The notes beneath the pieces are model-generated. The model saw only the letters and a program-made list of their open reading frames with translations, was not told the origin of the DNA and searched no databases. The translations under genes were made by a program, and so were the position numbers. 64,000 bases of DNA from Saccopteryx bilineata. Taxonomy: Eukaryota > Chordata > Mammalia > Chiroptera > Emballonuridae. This document shows, piece after piece, positions 58,911 to 64,000 of this stretch. The stretch lies in contig NC_089493.1 in the NCBI RefSeq assembly GCF_036850765.1, positions 194,574,706-194,638,705 on the forward strand, in the 5' to 3' direction. Numbering within the stretch: position 1 is the stretch's first letter; every line of letters begins with the position of its first letter.

Positions 58911-60083
58911 GCTTCCGCTGAATTTGGATTTGGGGAATGTGCTGGGTGCCGACAGTCCCAGTGAGGGACAGCTGCGGGGTGGTTCCGGTCACTGCCTGTG
59001 ACACGGCTGTCAGCACACTCGGGCCGGGCCCTTCAGCCCACACAGGGGTGGGGTGGTTAGGACCCTCCGCTTTGGTCTCAGTACTCCTGGCGGGGGGATT
59101 CAAATCCTTCCCCCACTCCTTGGCTCCGGCCCTGTCAGGTGTGGAAGTGGGAGCAAGGGCGGCACCTGACAGCCTCCGGCCTGAGGTTGGAGTGGAGGCC
59201 ACTCCACAAGCACTTCCGGGCAGGGTCCCTGCACTCACCCTGTCTGGCAGGGGCCGCCCAGCAGACTGAAAGGCAGTTACGACTGATGGGTACTGCTAAC
59301 AGGAAGTCTGGGCATGGAGACCACAGGACACTTCCACGGCCTGGGGGCAGGGGGCACTGGTAGCAAAGGCTTCCTAAAGTGGGTACCTGCACTGGCAGAG
59401 ACAAGGTCAGGGCCCAGCCTAGTCAGAGGCCTGAATTTGGGATGCCGTGAGGGACAAAAGTGACGTAGACCCCAGAGGCCGTGCTCGCCGTGCCTAGTGG
59501 CCAGTCCGGCTGGGGTCTCAGCAGGCCGGGCCCTCTCAGCCTGTCTGGTTCCCAGCATGCTCTGATGGCGGGATCTGATGGGCACCTGCAGGGGCTGAGG
59601 GGGAGCAGAGCACGTGAAAGCCTAGGCTCAGCTACTGGGAAGTCCTGACTTCAATCCCCCCACTCTGATGCCCCTCAAGCCTCAGTTCCCTCACCTGTAA
59701 GATGAAGGTAAAACCACACACCTCACAGGGTTTTATGTTACATGATCTAAGTGAAAACACCGAGCCCTTCTTTTCAAGAGTGGTGAGAAGAGACATTTTA
59801 GGTGCGTGTAGAAGGAACCTTAGGAACTGGAGAATATTTGTATTAATAGCTGAGGATAAAGTGTCAGGACTGAGAAATGCCCGGGGTCCACCCCACACCC
59901 TGCCTGTGATCCTGCTCTGGATCGGTCATCACGTCCTCACGTTACCCAGGTCAGGCAGGCCTGGCCCTGAGAACGGGACTTGGTCAGCCTCATCTCTAGC
60001 AACACGCCCTTCTTCCCTTAAACCCTGGCTCCAGCTTTTCTGCATCCAGGAGGAGACTTCACGCTGGGGCAGGCATAGGCCAG
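58911..60083. other. Convergent ARL10/NOP16 intergenic stretch
   Basis: No gene seen. A MIR-like remnant is likely at about 59640-59760. The NOP16 3'UTR should occupy part of it, but no clear minus-strand poly(A) signal was chosen. Confidence 0.4.
59640..59760 (-). mobile_element. MIR remnant
   Basis: CCTCAGTTCCCTCACCTGTA AGATG core is typical. Confidence 0.55.
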
Positions 60084-60211
60084 TCACCCAACCTCCATCT
60101 TATTCTGCAAAGAATGCATGAAGGCTCGCCACTCCACTGGGTAAAAGCGCTCATAGACGTTGATCTTACTCCGAATCTGTTTCAGGATATCTTGATAATT
60201 CTTATCCTGGG
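60084..60211 (-). CDS. NOP16: NOP16 terminal exon (open, acceptor altered)
   Basis: It encodes AQDKNYQDILKQIRSK through FYPVEWRAFMHSLQ and KMEVG, stop TGA at 60086-60084. The AG before the block gives the wrong phase after exon 4; a frame-preserving AG exists just before GAT (60206), which would drop about four residues. Confidence 0.78.
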
Positions 60212-60693
60212 CTATGGTTCAAGAAGGGAGAAGGGCTGCTTGTCGGCTAGACAGACAAAGGTTCAAATCCTAGCTCTGCCGGAGGTTGAGATTTCTCACC
60301 TCAAAAGCCGTGGTGTACGTGGGGAAACGTGGGCCAGCTGAGCAGCTCCTGCTCCATCCACGGCCACCTAACCCCCCCAGGCACAGGGTGCCATTGTAGC
60401 CAGATCTTTGGATTTTCAACAGAAGCAAAAAATCATGGACTTTATTTGAAACCTCCTATAACTAAAATGGCAACTAGTTCAAATTCTAAATACCAAGCAA
60501 GCAAGACAACGTATCTGTGGGACAGCCTCTCATTCTGTCAGCGATAAGCACTGTCGGTGAGATCCATCTCAGAGTCTCTCTCCCCTTTCTTCCCACTCAA
60601 AAAATAGGCCCTCATCAAACAGTTCAAATCACAGTCTGCGGTGCCTTCTCAATGGGCCCAAGTGGCTCTTCCTGCCCGGCCTGAGCCACTCAC

Positions 60694-60800
60694 CTTGCAG
60701 TCCTCCCCACAGCTCTCCACCACGTAGCGCATGTAACGTAGGAGGTCCTGAGACAGCGGGTCTCCTTTCTTTTCTGGGAGGCTGGCTTCTGCCTCCAGGT
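60694..60800 (-). CDS. NOP16: NOP16 exon 4 (open)
   Basis: Acceptor CACCCCAG, donor GTGAGT, 107 nt, no stop. It encodes LEAEASLPEKKGDPLSQDL then RYVVESCGEDCK. Several changes from human (for example HGEDYK to CGEDCK) suggest relaxed constraint. Confidence 0.82.
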
Positions 60801-61483
60801 CTGGGGTGAGAGAAGCCAGGAGACGGAATGAGTGTTGCTTCCTGCGCTACGTGAGCTGCCCAGTAACCTCTGTGCCTCATCCCAAGCCCCACGAGCTGCT
60901 ACACCAGCCATCTGGTGGGCTTTGCTTCTCCATCCCCCTACTCAGTGCTAGAACCTTCCTCTTCAGTCCTCAGATCCCAGGCTCTGCCTATGACAGAAGC
61001 ATCTAACTGTAGGTGGCAACTACCTGAAAGGCAAGTCACCTCTGTAGGCCTCAGACGGGGAAAAGAAAGGCAGCAAACTTACGGTCTTTACTTAGTGCCC
61101 GGTCCGGGTGACAGAAGTGAAGATACACCGCCTCTCCACAGGACAGGGCTTCCTTCCAGCTCTAAAACTCGGGGAGAACTGCTTCTCCTGAAGTGTTACA
61201 ACACATGAAATGGACACGTCTGAACAACGAACTAGGGCCCAGGGCTGGGCCCAGGCACCTCTCTGTTCCACGGGAGGGGAAAAGCCAAGTTGTAGAACTA
61301 ATAATGGCTTTGCTTTTACAATAACTGGGCGAATACTTCCTAGCTCTCATCTATGAAGGAAGAAAAAGAGCTCACAGAAACGAGACGGTCAAATCTTCCC
61401 TGGGGTTTAGTGCTAAAATTGCTTAGAGGCAAAAAAAAAAAAAAAAATTCATTAGCTTTGACTATAGTAAGTATACAATTTTT

Positions 61484-61635
61484 AAAAAAAGTTTTATTTC
61501 TTTATTTTAGAGAAAGAGGAAAGGAGAGGCGACAGAAACATTGATGTGTTCTTGTATTTGCCCTAACGGGATCAAACCCACAACCATTTTGCTTCAGGAC
61601 AATGCTCTAACCAACCAAACTATCCGGCCAGGGCA
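61484..61635 (-). mobile_element. Old SINE remnant
   Basis: AGACAGAAACATTGATGTG-like body, GGGATCAAACCC B-box complement and GGCCAGGGC end. Confidence 0.7.
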
Positions 61636-61674
61636 GTCTACAATGTTATAGATGCAATCCAGAGCAGTAATTCT

Positions 61675-62062
61675 TTTTTTTTTTTTTTTTTTTTTTTTTT
61701 GTATTTTTCTGAAGCTGGAAACGGGGAGAGAGAGTCAGACAGACTCCCGCATGCGCCCGACCGGGATCCACCCGGCACGCCCACCAAGGGGCGATGCTCT
61801 GCCCCTCCGGGGCATCGCTCTGTTGTGACCAGAGCCACTCTAGCGCCAGGGGCAGAGGCCAAGGAGCCATCCCCAGTGCCCGGGCCATCTTTGATCCAAT
61901 GGAGCCTCGCTGCAGGAGGGGAAGAGAGAGACAGAGAGGAAGGAGAGGGTGAGGGGTGGAGAAGCAGATGGGCGCTTCTCCTGTGTGCCCTGGCCGGGAA
62001 TCAAACCTGGGACTTCTGCACGCCAGGCCGACGCTCTACCACTGAGCCAACCGGCCAGGGCC
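61675..62062 (-). mobile_element. Rhin-1-type SINE, type A
   Basis: Full minus-strand copy, TSD GCAGTAATTCTT, T27 tail. Confidence 0.93.
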
Positions 62063-62263
62063 AGTGCAGTAATTCTTATGGGAATCACTGAGATACACTA
62101 AAGGAAGGACCTCAAGGAATTCTATATCAAATGTCTGGCCATTCAAATTCTTTTACGTTCAAGAGAACTGTTAAAAATCTCAGATTGGTAGGAAGAAGGA
62201 TGGGTAGAGAATTCCACAGTATTCTCTTTTCCTTGCAGAATTGACTTTCTTCTGTTTTATTTT

Positions 62264-62637
62264 ATTTTATTTATTTATTTGTATTTTTCTGAAGTTGGAA
62301 ACGAGGCAGTCAGACAGACTCCCGCATGAACCTGACCGGGATCCACCCAGCATGCCCACCAGGGGGCAATGCTCTGCCCATCTGGGGCGTTGCTCTGTTG
62401 CGACCAGAGCCATTCTAGTGCTTGAGGCAGAGGCCATGGAGCCATCCTCAGCGCCCGGGTCAACTTTGCTCCAATGGAGCCTCGGCTGCGGGAAGGGAAG
62501 AGAGAGACAGGGAGGAAGGTGAAGGGGAGGGGTGGAGAAGCAGATGGGCGCTTCTCCTGTATGCCCTGACCGGGAATCGAACCCAGGACTCCTGCACACC
62601 AGGCCGATGCTCTACCACTGAGCAACCGGCCAGGGCC
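62264..62637 (-). mobile_element. Rhin-1-type SINE, type A
   Basis: Full minus-strand copy, TSD TTTCTTCTGTTTTA. Confidence 0.92.
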
Positions 62638-62668
62638 TTTCTTCTGTTTTAAATATTCAGTTTCTAGC

Positions 62669-62862
62669 CTGACCAGGCGGTGGCGCAGTGGATAGAGCGT
62701 CAGACTGGGATGCGGAAGACCCAGGTTCGAGACCCCGAGGTCGCCAGCTTGAGCGAGGGCTCATCTAGTTGAGTCCAACATCGCTGGCTCAAGCAAGGGG
62801 TTACTTGGTCTGCTGAAGGCCCACGGTCAAGGCACATAAAAAACCAACCAAACAAAAAACAA
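62669..62862 (+). mobile_element. 3'-truncated type B SINE
   Basis: The tRNA head and mid-body are present, but the copy jumps from GGTCAAGGCACAT to an A-rich tail, skipping the last ~110 bp. TSD AAATATTCAGTTTCTA. Confidence 0.9.
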
Positions 62863-63225
62863 TAAATATTCAGTTTCTATGGCCTCAATGAACATGACGT
62901 TGATTGGTCACTGGGAGGATTAAATGAGATGGTGGAATCTCTAGAAATCTGGTCATCCTTAAATTCGGGAGAAGCTGAGATGCGTGTCTGACACTTAATG
63001 GTTTCTTTTCTAACCTCCCAGGTACCTGGCTCCATCCTCCCTGAACATCTTTGACCTCCCTTCACACACTTGCATTTAGTCAGTAAACTGTAAATATCCC
63101 AGCCAGGGACATCTGTAAGCCCCGGGACAGCTCATTACTTCCCTCTGATCCTCAGTTTCTCCACCTGCCCTTGCCACCCCTGACTGTGCTCGCTGGCAAA
63201 CTAGAGGAATGTGGCCAGCACCCAC

Positions 63226-63288
63226 CATTTAGCACACAGGGCTTTTGCACACACTCCTGAGGGCTCTGTCCACCTCCATGGCCTTGAC
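63226..63288 (-). pseudogene. NOP16: NOP16 exon 3 with net 7-nt loss
   Basis: It opens GTC AAG GCC ATG GAG GTG GAC (VKAMEVD) after a good acceptor. The 3' end reads QKPCVLN in a different frame (compare RKPYVLN in human). In the opening frame a TAA stop appears just before the donor. Confidence 0.72.
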
Positions 63289-64000
63289 CTGCAGAGAACA
63301 GAGCCAGTGAGACCAGCAGAGGAAAGATTCTGGATGAGGGAAACTTCTAGAGGTGCTTGCCCAGCTCAGCATGACTGCATGACCCAGAAGAATCCCTGCA
63401 TAGGGTTAGGCAGGAATAGATAGATGAGAAGGAGACCAATGTCCTGAAGGCTTCATGGTTCCCAAGAGACTGAAGCAAGCCAATCATCTCTCAGTGCCAC
63501 ATCTGTGAAACGGGCATCAAACCCCTTGCCTGCCTCACTTTGTTGGGTGACAACCCAATGTGACAACGCACACAGAAGTGCTCTATAATTTTACAGATCT
63601 CTGTGGGGAGGAGCAACCTGACAGTGCTTGGCTGTGGCTTCACATTTGTTCAGGAAATGGCAGTGCCATTTCCCTCTGGCATGAAGGGGTAAAAAGAAAC
63701 TTGCCAAAAGGCATTGGGACAAATTCAGTCAGCAAGCCCATTCATTAGGTAACTATACTTACTGAGCACTAGTCGCAATCTAAGTACCACTGGACATTTA
63801 GTACCGAGCAAAACACAAAGCAGTTTGTCCCCAAGGAGATGATGTTGGAGACAAGCGGCCCAGCCGATAAACAGATGAACAAATATACACCCCCCCCCAA
63901 GTGTTTACAAATGCTATACGTTAGAATAAAGCAGAGAACTTACTGAATGAATAAGGATGCTTTTCTTTCCTTTTTTTTTCAAGAGTAGCCCAGAAAATCC
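63289..64000. other. Sequence upstream of NOP16 exon 3
   Basis: No NOP16 exon 1 or 2 and no clear repeat seen; probably intron. Confidence 0.4.

Larger units (their letters stand above)
60084..63288 (-). pseudogene. NOP16: NOP16 last three exons, apparently disrupted
   Basis: NOP16 is a nucleolar 60S-assembly factor of about 178 residues. Three minus-strand blocks match its C-terminal half in order: 63288-63226 (VKAMEVD...), 60800-60694 (LEAEASLPEKKG...GEDCK) and 60211-60084 (KNYQDILKQIRSKINVY...KMEVG, stop). The middle block is a perfect open exon with good splice sites. The first begins correctly after CTCTGCAG and ends correctly at AATG|GTGGGT, but is 63 nt where the remembered human exon needs 70; this shifts frame and brings a TAA into the exon. 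The last block lacks AG at the expected acceptor and is two residues shorter around KNYYQD. Exons 1-2 would lie past 64000. It is either a decaying copy (with another NOP16 elsewhere), a strongly altered gene, or an assembly error. The position beside ARL10 is the orthologous one. Confidence 0.75.

Overview
The window is nuclear DNA of a placental mammal, almost certainly a bat. The dominant interspersed repeats are tRNA-derived SINEs with intact A and B boxes. Their consensus matches, from memory, the Rhin-1-type SINEs of horseshoe and roundleaf bats, so Rhinolophoidea is the best guess (inference). Short hAT and mariner elements with clean target-site duplications (TSDs), and bat-style L1 3' ends, fit this. 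Genes have many exons with GT-AG introns and there are no bacterial features.

The gene order matches human 5q35.2: SIMC1 (+), KIAA1191 (-), ARL10 (+), NOP16 (-). From left to right: (1) 1-28.5 kb holds the last eight coding exons of SIMC1, whose 414-residue C-terminal half is fully open; its largest intron (3.4-14.5 kb) is filled by an old LINE-1 and SINEs. (2) 28.5-44.3 kb holds the complete KIAA1191 gene (305 codons in seven coding exons plus a 5' noncoding exon in a CpG-rich promoter). SIMC1 and KIAA1191 are tail to tail, with poly(A) signals about 130 bp apart. A 1.8-kb minisatellite fills part of a KIAA1191 intron. (3) 44.3-49.2 kb lies between the divergent KIAA1191 and ARL10 promoters and holds two solo LTRs of one family in opposite orientation, each with its own 5-bp TSD. 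(4) 49.2-58.9 kb holds the complete ARL10 gene (244 codons, four exons) and a long 3'UTR. (5) 60.0-64 kb holds the last three exons of NOP16 on the minus strand. Its third-from-last exon is 7 nt short relative to the remembered human exon, which brings a frameshift and stop, and the last exon has lost its expected splice acceptor.

The genes do not form a pathway. SIMC1 is a SUMO-binding SMC5/6 recruiter, KIAA1191 a putative oxidoreductase, ARL10 an ARF-like GTPase and NOP16 a ribosome-assembly factor. I found no undescribed multi-gene system. The items most worth a second look are the NOP16 lesions, the paired solo LTRs, the minisatellite, the young DNA-transposon miniatures and the unusual SINE copies. 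Gene identities and family lengths come from memory of the human proteins; no database search was run.
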